Assembly: GCF_000380985.1 (NCBI RefSeq)
Contig: NZ_KB905698.1
Location: forward strand, 62,001-126,000
DNA from: Proteiniphilum acetatigenes DSM 18083
Lineage (GTDB): Bacteria; Bacteroidota; Bacteroidia; Bacteroidales; Dysgonomonadaceae
DNA: 64,000 nt
Reading direction: 5' to 3'
The stretch's first letter is position 1; each line of letters starts with the position of its first letter. This document shows positions 25,555 to 33,445 of this stretch, piece by piece. Under the pieces are notes generated by a model. That model was not told the origin of the DNA and ran no database searches. It worked only from the letters and a program-made list of their open reading frames with translations. Made by a program: the position numbers and the translations under genes.

Positions 25555-26673
25555 TTACTTTGTAAACTGAACTGTTCTCCCCTCTGCGGCACTTTGTTTC
25601 GCCGCGTCCAATATTTTCACGACAATCAGGTTGTTTTCCAAAGAAGAAAGGTCTGTGACTTTCACTTTGACATCTCCCCTTATCACATTTGCGAAATAGT
25701 TAAATGGCTCTTTTGCTTCCAAAGGAGATTCGGTAACTTTTTCTTCGCGCTTTGGAGTAGAACGCGCTAAACGGTATTCCAGATCATGGCTATTGAGCAC
25801 ACTTACATACCCCTCCTCTCCGTAAATAGAGAGGTCTTTCCTGTCTATAGGCCAGTTCCACGATCCTTGAATCACTGCCTGTGCGTGCGGATAAGTCAGA
25901 ATAATAGTTGCTTGGTCATCTACTTCGGGATAAACCTCCGGCTTGATCGTCTGTAGTATTGCCGTAACAGTTTCAGGTTCCTCATTCTGCATAATCCAAG
26001 TCATCAGGTTAGCTCCGTAACAGCCAAAATCGGTTACCGCCCCTCCTCCATTCAGGACAGGATCAGTAAGCCACTCCAGAAATTCGGGAGAGCATCCGAT
26101 CTCCACAGGCCCTTTATGTCCGTCATTGATAATGACTTTGTTAATATCTCCGATTTCCTGCTTCAGGACAGCCATTTCGAAAGCCTTGTAATGAGCTGGA
26201 TACCATGTTGTTTCGTAGTTGGTCAAAAGGTGAATATTATTTTCCCGAGCCAGTTTTTTCATTTCTTCGGCGTGTTCGGTACTCACTGCCAGCGGTTTCT
26301 CCACCATTACATGGATTCCTCTCGGTGCACATACCTCTACGGTGCTTAAATGATCATAAATCGAATTAAAAGCGACCACTCCTTCCGGTTGGGTCTTTTC
26401 AACCATTGTGGCCAGGTCATCGTATACGATATTCATATCGAATCCGTATCGGTCTGCCAATTCCTGTGCTCTTTTTTTATTGGGTTCGGCAATACCGACA
26501 ATAAGGATATCGGCACGTTCCTTATATCGATTCAAAAGGCCGTGTACATGATCATGCGACAAGCCGTCAATTCCAATTCTAACAGGATTACCCGATGGCG
26601 GCGTATCAATAAGCTGCTTACAAAGCAAGCCTGCAAGAAGAATAAGGCCGATTAGTAAAACAGGGAACCTCAT
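25555..26673 (-). CDS. Gfo/Idh/MocA family oxidoreductase, membrane-anchored or lipoprotein
   Basis: 372 residues from ATG 26673 (MRFPVLLIGLILLAGLLCKQL), where LAGLLC looks like a lipobox; a start at 26712 would add 13 residues before the hydrophobic segment. The Rossmann domain starts VRIGIDGLSHDHVHGLL, an unusual variant of GxGxxG. HVMVEKPLAVSTEHAEEM contains the family EKP lysine. GGGAVTDFGCYGANLMTWIM replaces the usual catalytic GGGxxxDxGxH by ending in Tyr/Gly (DFGCYG), so the canonical His is not at the expected place. Substrate unknown. Different in sequence from the Tat-exported paralogue at 19.6-21.0 kb. Confidence 0.82.
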   Translation of the reverse strand: MRFPVLLIGLILLAGLLCKQLIDTPPSGNPVRIGIDGLSHDHVHGLLNRYKERADILIVGIAEPNKKRAQELADRYGFDMNIVYDDLATMVEKTQPEGVVAFNSIYDHLSTVEVCAPRGIHVMVEKPLAVSTEHAEEMKKLARENNIHLLTNYETTWYPAHYKAFEMAVLKQEIGDINKVIINDGHKGPVEIGCSPEFLEWLTDPVLNGGGAVTDFGCYGANLMTWIMQNEEPETVTAILQTIKPEVYPEVDDQATIILTYPHAQAVIQGSWNWPIDRKDLSIYGEEGYVSVLNSHDLEYRLARSTPKREEKVTESPLEAKEPFNYFANVIRGDVKVKVTDLSSLENNLIVVKILDAAKQSAAEGRTVQFTK

Positions 26674-26712
26674 ATAGCATTCTCTCAGATGTGTTATAAA
26701 ACTGTGAAACAT

Positions 26713-27139
26713 TTATCAAACTATTAAGCAAGAAAAACTACTTAACGGATCATTATACACGAGCAAATGTAGTAAAAAAAATTTCACTCCATCTATAACA
26801 CAGACAGTATATTACAAAATCTTACGTTTTTGTCCCAAATAAATAATCCCAATTGTATTTATTTGTAATTTCCAATAAAAACAACCCAAGTGAATAATCT
26901 ATCAGTTTGCCATGCACCCATGCTCGTTTACCGAATTTCTAACTGCCACAGGCAACGGGACAATAGAGAAGACGAAACCGATCATGATATTGCTGTTAGG
27001 ATTTGGTCGGGACAATACAGTGTGGATAAGGTGGAGGCGTTTGCCAAAAAAGATTTTTAGTTAATTAACCTACCTTTTTATATGATTTATGGGTTACCAG
27101 GAATAATCGACCACTTAACATGGAACAACCAAAAATAAC
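26713..27139. other. Gene-poor stretch before the toxin-antitoxin pair, with a possible 47-codon relic
   Basis: AT-rich. The only protein-like signal is a frame from ATG 26920 to a stop at 27058-27060, with the charged tail DETDHDIAVRIWSG and QYSVDKVEAFAKKDF. I do not recognise it. It could be the C-terminal scrap of a deleted gene. No RNA gene is apparent. Confidence 0.3.
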
Positions 27140-27189
27140 GCAAAAAATCAGGAATATTTTTGCTATATAAAAATAATACCATAATTTTG
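27140..27189 (+). promoter_or_regulatory. Promoter and likely operator of the toxin-antitoxin operon
   Basis: TTTG (27159-27162), exactly 19 nt, then TAATTTTG (27182-27189): a full consensus match. An inverted repeat GCAAAAA (27140-27146) / TTTTTGC (27157-27163) overlaps the TTTG box, a typical place for an autorepressing antitoxin to bind. The start codon is 32 bp downstream. Confidence 0.7.
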
Positions 27190-27220
27190 CGTCCATATTG
27201 GTACACATTATAAAAAAGCT

Positions 27221-27475
27221 ATGTTAGTTATAAGTACGCGTGAATTTAGAGCCAAACAAGGAAAATACCTTAAACTGGTAAAAAATGGGGAGGAAGTAAT
27301 TCTGAAATCAAGAGAAAACGGAAGCTTTGCCCTTACACCTGTAACGGAATATTCCACGCTTATCCCTAAAGAATATATTCTTAAAACAAAAGACGAAGAC
27401 CTGAAAAGGGCTATCACAGGGGAAGAACTTCTGGAAAGACTTATTCCCCGTGTGGAAAAACTGTTTGATAAATGA
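27221..27475 (+). CDS. Phd/YefM-type antitoxin
   Basis: 84 residues. The N-terminus MLVISTREFRAKQGKYLKLVKNG fits the Phd/YefM DNA-binding fold (a short strand, then a helix with R-x-x-x-x-x-Y/L-x-x-V), followed by EEVILKSR, the conserved strand. The C-terminal part (EDLKRAITGEELLERLIPRVEKLF) is charged and helical, as expected for the toxin-wrapping tail. The stop codon overlaps the toxin start in ATGA, showing translational coupling. It should bind the toxin and repress the shared promoter. Confidence 0.82.
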   Translation: MLVISTREFRAKQGKYLKLVKNGEEVILKSRENGSFALTPVTEYSTLIPKEYILKTKDEDLKRAITGEELLERLIPRVEKLFDK

Positions 27476-27801
27476 GAGTTTTATTCTTACCCGAAGTTGA
27501 AAACTATCTCTTTGAACTAACAGAAATATTGTACAAAAAAGAATATTTTGGTTTTAAAGAGAGAGCGGTTAAATATGTTGTAGATTTGGAGAATGATATA
27601 AGAACAAATCTAATGAACAAAATAAAGCGACCCGCACCTCCTTTTTTTGACAGATACGGAAAAAAAATGTTATACTCTGTATTTACAAAATCCAAGGCAA
27701 CACATTGGTACGTGTTTTTTAATGTATATGAAGATACCGGAGAAATTATTTTATTAGTACGTTATATAAGTAATAACCACATAATCGCACAATTTCTATA
27801 A
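27472..27801 (+). CDS. RelE/ParE superfamily toxin
   Basis: 109 residues, overlapping the antitoxin by 4 bp. The pattern MRVLFLPEVENYLFELTEIL, a helix with Lys/Arg residues, then MLYSVFTKSKATHWYVFFNVYEDTGEIILLVRYISNNH is of RelE/ParE type: two helices packed on a beta sheet, with aromatic and basic residues in the last strands. Whether it cuts mRNA on the ribosome (RelE) or inhibits gyrase (ParE) cannot be told from sequence alone. The pair lies in the relic-rich accessory zone. Confidence 0.75.
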   Translation: MRVLFLPEVENYLFELTEILYKKEYFGFKERAVKYVVDLENDIRTNLMNKIKRPAPPFFDRYGKKMLYSVFTKSKATHWYVFFNVYEDTGEIILLVRYISNNHIIAQFL

Positions 27802-27829
27802 TTAAACTTTTCCCTTACGTTTTTGGGTA

Positions 27830-29251
27830 TTAAGACTCTAACAGGAATATTCTTAACACGGAAATTCTCATGGCGTACAATGCAGAAAGGAACATGGTGA
27901 CCTGAGGGTATTCCGTATAGTTTTCAGGGTCATTAAAAAGGAACAGGGCCTCCATACCACTCAAATCATAGTTCGACGCAAAGTAGTCAAGCCACGTCAT
28001 CTGCCACATCACATATTCATAAGGGGTGATTTCCTTTCTTTCTCCGAACAATGATTTGAATGAGAGTTCGGTTTTCTTCAGCTTATCATCCTGTATCTTT
28101 ATCGCCATGTCTTCCAGTTTCAAAAGGGCATGATCAGGGTATTGTTTAAGTGCCCTCTTTATCCTGGCTTTTTTTTCCGAAGGATCATCAAGGATATCTA
28201 TTTCGAGAAAGTCAACGTAAGGAAGTTCTCCCCAACGCTCACGGATATATTCGCTCAATTTTGCTTCGTTGGCATCTTTGGTCAGATACGACAAATCTTC
28301 ATACGTGAAATCATTTTCATTCTGTAAACCAAGCATCTGCCAGTAAGCGGCATTGGTGATGGTATAATCACGCGCCTCTTTGTTCCATTTCGTGACCCAC
28401 CTGTTTACTTCCTTAAAATCCGTAAGATCATCATACAACAGATTTGTGAGCGCTCCAATTCTTTTGAATTTCTCCTCTTCGTCCGGATCTTCATCGTCAC
28501 GGTGATTTTCAAACATCCCGTCTTCCGAAGCCACGTTTTCTAAATATTGGGTTAACTCCAGAAAAATTGCGACATTCTCTTTGTAACTATTTCCGGAATA
28601 TTCATCAAAAAAATCATCCTCGTTATCCCAGATATCGTCGTCATCATCATCATCATCGTAAGAGTCATCAAACGGATCACCCCCCCCTAACACATAATCA
28701 TAATTACCGGCACCAAGCGTCTTTTCCAGCCTGTTCATAATCATTCCAGCCATTGTATCATCCTCCAAAGGCCCCTGCACAAACAGGGGTTTCCCATTTT
28801 CACCACCACAGTGGATATCGATCAAAGGGATCTTGTCACTGTCCTCTTCAAGCATGTATTGTGTGATGGAGAGAAAATCCTTATGCGGTTCGAAACCGAT
28901 TTCCTCGGCATATTCCCACCCGGCATGAATGATGTTGTGACCCAGATTGTATTCGCTTTCAATCATGCCAAGATTATCATCCAGTTTGTCCTTATACTCG
29001 TCAAACTCATACTCCGGAACATTGAATTGGTACAATGTATCCTTTATCCCGAGGCATTTCAGGTCGACAAGATAGGAGCAATAAGTAATATTCCCGTTCA
29101 CATGTTTACGGGAAATAGTAACATGTGCAAGACCTTGTTCATCCCATCCATCATTGACAAAACATTTGAATATAGGAAGGTTACGGGCTCTCTGGCGGAT
29201 ATAGTTTTCCGGGGAAAGGATCTGTGGAGACTGCTTCTGTTTCTTCTTCAT
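27830..29251 (-). CDS. Conserved Bacteroidales protein of unknown function with an Asp-rich tract
   Basis: 473 residues, no signal peptide, no membrane segment. The N-terminal 170 residues (ENYIRQRARNLPIFKCFVND, HVNGNITYCSYLVDLKCLGI, GHNIIHAGWEYAEEIGF) recall a domain I have seen in hypothetical proteins of other Bacteroidales. Around residues 193-225 there is an extremely acidic tract with eight consecutive Asp. The C-terminal 200 residues are helical and may form TPR-like repeats. Function unknown. It is convergent with the toxin gene (28 bp apart) and stands alone; nothing in the context assigns a role. Confidence 0.7.
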   Translation of the reverse strand: MKKKQKQSPQILSPENYIRQRARNLPIFKCFVNDGWDEQGLAHVTISRKHVNGNITYCSYLVDLKCLGIKDTLYQFNVPEYEFDEYKDKLDDNLGMIESEYNLGHNIIHAGWEYAEEIGFEPHKDFLSITQYMLEEDSDKIPLIDIHCGGENGKPLFVQGPLEDDTMAGMIMNRLEKTLGAGNYDYVLGGGDPFDDSYDDDDDDDDIWDNEDDFFDEYSGNSYKENVAIFLELTQYLENVASEDGMFENHRDDEDPDEEEKFKRIGALTNLLYDDLTDFKEVNRWVTKWNKEARDYTITNAAYWQMLGLQNENDFTYEDLSYLTKDANEAKLSEYIRERWGELPYVDFLEIDILDDPSEKKARIKRALKQYPDHALLKLEDMAIKIQDDKLKKTELSFKSLFGERKEITPYEYVMWQMTWLDYFASNYDLSGMEALFLFNDPENYTEYPQVTMFLSALYAMRISVLRIFLLES

Positions 29252-29389
29252 AATGGATGATCACATTGGGGTGAATAATGATGATTTCGGCACAAAGGTA
29301 CAATAATTCTTTCAGGGATAAATGTTTTCCACTTCAAGTAAAATCCTGTTTTGGCAGAACTTTTAACCAACTCCACACTACCGATTGTA

Positions 29390-29411
29390 AATTATGCTTT
29401 TTTGCATAATT
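29390..29411. repeat. Small hairpin with T-rich loop and tandem repeat
   Basis: AATTATGC (29390-29397), six T, GCATAATT (29404-29411), followed by a second CTTTTTTGCATAA copy. It lies between the sigma factor relic and the Asp-rich gene, possibly acting as a weak terminator. Confidence 0.4.
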
Positions 29412-29426
29412 CTTTTTTGCATAAAT

Positions 29427-29789
29427 CTAGCTGATATTATATATGATCAACACGAATGGGAGATAATCCTTCAGTTCGGCTCTTAATACGCTTAGCGCCT
29501 TGCTGATATAAGCCTCTATTGTTTTGGGAGAGACGGACATTTCCTCCGCTATCTGATTGTAAGTCATATTCCCAAACCGGCTCAGTTCAAAGGCTCTCCG
29601 CACGTTTTCGGGTAGTTGCTTCAAGGCAGTATGAAGCATTTCTTCCAGTTCCCCAATCGTATAAATCACTTCGGGGGTATCGGTGGTAGCCGAAGTAACC
29701 TGTATCCCGACATGATGCTGCCGTACGGATTGCTTACGAAGATAATCCGTACAATTGTTCTTTACACTGGTGATCAGTAAATTTTGAAA
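29427..29789 (-). pseudogene. 5'-truncated ECF sigma factor
   Basis: The minus strand is open from 29789 to 29427 (about 120 codons). It reads FQNLLITSVKNNCTDYLRKQ, end of a region-2-like segment, then a region 4 helix-turn-helix with LPENVRRAFELSRFGNMTYN and IAEEMSVSPKTIEAYISKAL. An in-frame stop at 29790-29792 and then the GH3 gene's terminator replace the N-terminal part (region 2.1-2.3) that should recognise the -10 element and bind core RNA polymerase. An ATG at 29669 could only yield region 4. I read it as a relic of a sigma factor cut off at the end of the PUL. Confidence 0.7.
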
Positions 29790-29813
29790 TTATTCCCTGA
29801 TAGGAAGCTAATT

Positions 29814-29852
29814 AAAGAGAGGGTGAAATCCGTTGTGGATACACCCTCTTTC
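29814..29852 (-). terminator. Likely terminator of the beta-glucan PUL transcript
   Basis: On the minus strand AGAGGGTG pairs with CACCCTCT (8 bp) across a 16-nt loop, followed by CTTTAATT. It is about 85 bp after the GH3 stop. The U-tract is short, so the call is moderate. Confidence 0.5.
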
Positions 29853-29935
29853 TCTTTTACTGTATAATCCCAAGTTTTATTGCCGGCCAGTTATACCTTT
29901 GCAGAGCTTACGTCCTCATACCCGACATGTATTTG

Positions 29936-32281
29936 TTACCGGTTGGGTGTATCCCAGACCCGGGTCTCCGCACAATGGATCATGGCAATCTGATCGCCCG
30001 CCTGTAGTTTGAACTCGCCCGCTTCGAGCGTCCACTCTCCTTTTTCATTCACAAAAGCAAGGTCGTCGGCCGCCAGTTGCAGCATAACGGTTTTGGTTTC
30101 ACCCGGTTCAAGAGATATCTTTTCGAATGCACGCAAACGGCGTACGTCGGGCGAAAGGGAGGCCACCATATCGCTGCTGAAAAGCAGTACCGCCTCTTTG
30201 CCGGCTACCGTTCCGGTGTTCTTCACATCCACGGTCACGGTCAGCAGGTCGCCCGACACAAAATCTTTCTTGCTCACTGCTAAATTAGCATACTCAAATA
30301 TGGTGTAGCTCAAACCAAAGCCGAACGGATATTGCACCGAAGTCTGTGCTCCGTAATCATAAGCGCCTTCCATCTTACCGTCGATATTCTGGCTGGGCTT
30401 ATGATCGTAGGTGATCAATCCATGTTCGAACTTGGGATAAGTATAGGGCAACTTCCCGCTGGGATTGACATCTCCCGCGAGGATATCGGCCAGCGCATCT
30501 CCCCCGAAATTACCCGGGAGATAAAGCTGAAGTACCGCTTTGGAATCGGGTTCAATCTTACGGATCAGGCGTGGTCGTCCTTCATTCAATACCAGTATAA
30601 CCGGTTTTTCAGTCTTTTGCAAAGCAAGTGCCAGTGCTGTCTGATTCTCCGACAGCACCAGTTCATCCAGGTTACCCGGTGTTTCGCAGTAGGAGTTCTC
30701 TCCCACACACAATACGATATAATCCACTCCGGCTGCAGCGGCTACCGCTTTTCCGATCTCAGGCGGATTTTCTTCGTAATACTGGCCATCCATCTTATAG
30801 GTAACTCCCGGCTCATATCTCACGTTCGTGGCACCAAATTTGTTTTGCAACGCTTCGTAGATGGTATTGTAATCCTGGGCGAACTCTTCGGTTTTTTCTC
30901 CCTGCCAGGAATAGCTCCACCCCCCGTTGAGGGTACGCATAGAATGTGCGTTAGGGCCTGTCACTAAGATACGGGCATTGGCCGGCAGTGGAAGGATGTT
31001 GTTTTCATTTTTCAACAGAGTGATCGCCTCATCTGCAGCTGTTTTCGCTACCGCTTCGCTCTCACTGCTCCCAAAGTCGGGATATTCGGAGCGTGACCAG
31101 TAGGGACGTTCAAAAAGCCCCAGACGGAATTTCAAACGCAATACCCTGCGTACTGCATCATCGATCCGTTTCATAGGCACCTCACCCTCTTCTACCAGTT
31201 CTACTAAAGTGGGGCAAAACGCAAGGTTATACGGCTCCATGACTAAATCGATACCTACATTGATAGCCGTTTTCACTGCCCCTTTATAATCGGTGGCAAT
31301 CCTGTCGCGCGAGAGCAGGTTCTGCACATCGGCCCAGTCGGTCACAATCACGCCATCGAACGCGAGGTCCTCTTTTACCCATTCGGTCAGCAGCCTGTAA
31401 TCGGCATGTGTGGATACACCGTTGATGATGCCCGAATTGACCATCAGCGAAAGCGCTCCTCCTTCTACAATAGAAGTGCGAAAGGGTTCAAAATATTTCT
31501 CACGCAGTTCGCTTTCGGAAATAAGGGCCGGCGTACGGTCTTTACCCGAGACCGGTACTCCATAACCCATATAATGCTTCACACAGGCCGCAATACGATG
31601 GCTCCCTACACTATTCCGGTCATCACCCTGAAACCCGAGTGTAGAGGCCAAACCCATCTGCGCATTGAGATAGGAATCCTCGCCGTAACTCTCCCACTGA
31701 CGCGACCAACGGGCATCTCTCCCCAGGTCCATAGTAGGCGCAAAGGTCCAGGGAATATTGCTGGCGCGGGTCTCATAGGCCGTGATACGGGAACCCTCCT
31801 TCATCAGGTCGAGGTTAAAGGAGGCAGCCATACCCACACCCTGAGGAAAAAGGGTGGATCCGGCAGTATAAGTGGTTCCGTGAATGGCATCAATGCCATA
31901 GAGCACCGGTATACCTGTTTCGGCCAATGCCCTCTCCTGAATAGCTTGTACTGTTTTTTCCCAGACTTCAGTGGTACGTGCCCGGTTGTTGGCCGTATTC
32001 AGGATGGAACCCACCTTGTATTTGCCGATCACCGTATCAAGCATGGCGGGATCGATTTCGAAAGGTTCGTCGCTAAAATAAACATTTCCCCCTTTTCCGA
32101 TCACGTCGAGCGTGAACTGCGCCATTTGCCCTACTTTCTCCTCGAGGGTCATCTGCGCCATGATACTGTCGATCCGTTTTTCAATACCGGTATCCAAACC
32201 CAAGCCAGATGCTTTTTTATTTCCCTCGTTACAGGCAACCACCAAAAGTACCGTAAGGATAAAAAAAATGATTTTTTTCAT
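29936..32281 (-). CDS. bglX: GH3 beta-glucosidase, lipoprotein
   Basis: 781 residues. A lipobox (VLLVVACN) is followed by the GH3 N-terminal TIM barrel: MTLEEKVGQMAQFTLD, IPVLYGIDAIHGTTY, CVKHYMGYG and FDGVIVTDWADV, with Asp315 of TDW as the nucleophile. The alpha/beta sandwich follows (LKNENNILPLPANARILVTG), then the fibronectin III-like C-terminal domain (VTVDVKNTGTVAGKEAVLLF). Length and domain order match BglX. It should release glucose from the non-reducing end of beta-glucan oligosaccharides, in the periplasm. Last gene of the SusC-SusD-SGBP-GH16-GH3 unit, 10 bp after GH16; linkage specificity (beta-1,3 probable) comes from context. Confidence 0.92.
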   Translation of the reverse strand: MKKIIFFILTVLLVVACNEGNKKASGLGLDTGIEKRIDSIMAQMTLEEKVGQMAQFTLDVIGKGGNVYFSDEPFEIDPAMLDTVIGKYKVGSILNTANNRARTTEVWEKTVQAIQERALAETGIPVLYGIDAIHGTTYTAGSTLFPQGVGMAASFNLDLMKEGSRITAYETRASNIPWTFAPTMDLGRDARWSRQWESYGEDSYLNAQMGLASTLGFQGDDRNSVGSHRIAACVKHYMGYGVPVSGKDRTPALISESELREKYFEPFRTSIVEGGALSLMVNSGIINGVSTHADYRLLTEWVKEDLAFDGVIVTDWADVQNLLSRDRIATDYKGAVKTAINVGIDLVMEPYNLAFCPTLVELVEEGEVPMKRIDDAVRRVLRLKFRLGLFERPYWSRSEYPDFGSSESEAVAKTAADEAITLLKNENNILPLPANARILVTGPNAHSMRTLNGGWSYSWQGEKTEEFAQDYNTIYEALQNKFGATNVRYEPGVTYKMDGQYYEENPPEIGKAVAAAAGVDYIVLCVGENSYCETPGNLDELVLSENQTALALALQKTEKPVILVLNEGRPRLIRKIEPDSKAVLQLYLPGNFGGDALADILAGDVNPSGKLPYTYPKFEHGLITYDHKPSQNIDGKMEGAYDYGAQTSVQYPFGFGLSYTIFEYANLAVSKKDFVSGDLLTVTVDVKNTGTVAGKEAVLLFSSDMVASLSPDVRRLRAFEKISLEPGETKTVMLQLAADDLAFVNEKGEWTLEAGEFKLQAGDQIAMIHCAETRVWDTPNR

Positions 32282-32291
32282 TTTTAATTTT

Positions 32292-33386
32292 TTACTTTTT
32301 CTGATATACTCTTACGTAATCAATTTCATAGGAGGCAGGCAATGCCGATTCATCTACCCCTTGGGCGCCCCCCCAGGATCCGCCCCAGGCCAGATTAAGC
32401 TTCAGATAGAATGGATTGAAAAAAGGCCACGTATCTTTGTTCCCGGCCTTATCATTGGGAAAATGGAAATATTCAACTCCATCCACAAACCCTTTGATAT
32501 AATCGGGAGTCCATTCAGTAGCATAGACATGGAATTCGGTTGAAGCATTCTGTATGGTTCTTGATGCACCTTTCTGTGTTTGATTCGTATGATTGTATGC
32601 TTTGGTATGTACGGTAGAATGCACGACATTGGGATCATAACCCACATATTCCATAATATCGATCTCACCGTCATCGGGCCAAGCGGTAAAATTTTTCGGC
32701 ATCATCCAGAAGGCGGGCCAAGTACCTCTCCCAACCGGTAATTTCAGGCGTGCCTCAAAATAGCCGTATATCCAGCTTTTATCCGTATTCATACGGATGG
32801 AATAAACCGTTCCGTCTATTTTTTTTGCAGTGATAGTGAGAATACCGTTTTTTACGACAGCCAATTGCTCTCCATCTTTATCACCGCTGACATAGTGCTG
32901 CAGTTCTCCATTTCCCCAGCCTCCGCCACCGGTTTCGTACCACCATTCGGAGGCATTGGGGCGATCGCCTTCGTCAAACTCATCGTTCCACACCAGGGTA
33001 TAACCTTCCGGAGCCTCGACATTGGGCACTGGTTTGCCTTCCTGTTCTACCGGAATACTGACCCGTTGGGTTCCCGCTTTAACGACAACCGCACCTTCAC
33101 GCGCTGAAGTACTCGTGTTGGCAGCAATGGTTACCGTTATCGTTCCGGTAGTATTGACGGAACCCGTAGGACTGCAGGTAATCCAATCTTCGTTACTATA
33201 GGCGGCCCACTCGCGGTCAGCCGTAACATCAATAGTCGAAGTCTCCTTACTATAACCTACATAAATTTGGGTGGGAGAACAAGTAACGCTCCCGCTTGCT
33301 TCAATTTCGTTGTCTTTACTACTGCAGCACACTATAGCAAGCGCAAGTACCGACAAAAAAAATAGCTTCATTTTATTCATAATCAT
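32292..33386 (-). CDS. GH16 endo-beta-glucanase (laminarinase-like) lipoprotein with BACON domain
   Basis: 364 residues; MKLFF at 33371 is an alternative start. A lipobox (LAIVCCSS) is followed by a BACON domain at about residues 30-118 (VTADREWAAYSNEDWITCSP ... VSIPVEQEGKP), often used to bind or space surface enzymes. The GH16 catalytic domain has LVWNDEFDEGDRPN and the signature GEIDIMEY, with Glu241 (nucleophile), Asp243 and Glu246 (acid/base) in the ExDxxE pattern typical of laminarinases and lichenases. It should cut internal beta-1,3 or mixed beta-1,3/1,4 glucan bonds at the cell surface, feeding the SusCD pair. Part of the PUL operon. Confidence 0.92.
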   Translation of the reverse strand: MIMNKMKLFFLSVLALAIVCCSSKDNEIEASGSVTCSPTQIYVGYSKETSTIDVTADREWAAYSNEDWITCSPTGSVNTTGTITVTIAANTSTSAREGAVVVKAGTQRVSIPVEQEGKPVPNVEAPEGYTLVWNDEFDEGDRPNASEWWYETGGGGWGNGELQHYVSGDKDGEQLAVVKNGILTITAKKIDGTVYSIRMNTDKSWIYGYFEARLKLPVGRGTWPAFWMMPKNFTAWPDDGEIDIMEYVGYDPNVVHSTVHTKAYNHTNQTQKGASRTIQNASTEFHVYATEWTPDYIKGFVDGVEYFHFPNDKAGNKDTWPFFNPFYLKLNLAWGGSWGGAQGVDESALPASYEIDYVRVYQKK

Positions 33387-33445
33387 ATAATTAAAAGCAT
33401 GTACGGCAAAACCATGATGCCGTACTATGCTATAGATTCATTATT

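Noticed and set aside
28640-28675. Run of ATC triplets that could be a microsatellite
   Set aside because: It is simply the coding of the Asp tract in the unknown 473-residue protein; noted as a possible length-variable site but not annotated as a separate repeat.
30332-32287. Plus-strand frames of 211 and 293 codons
   Set aside because: Both are antisense to the GH3 gene, which is intact with all active-site motifs.
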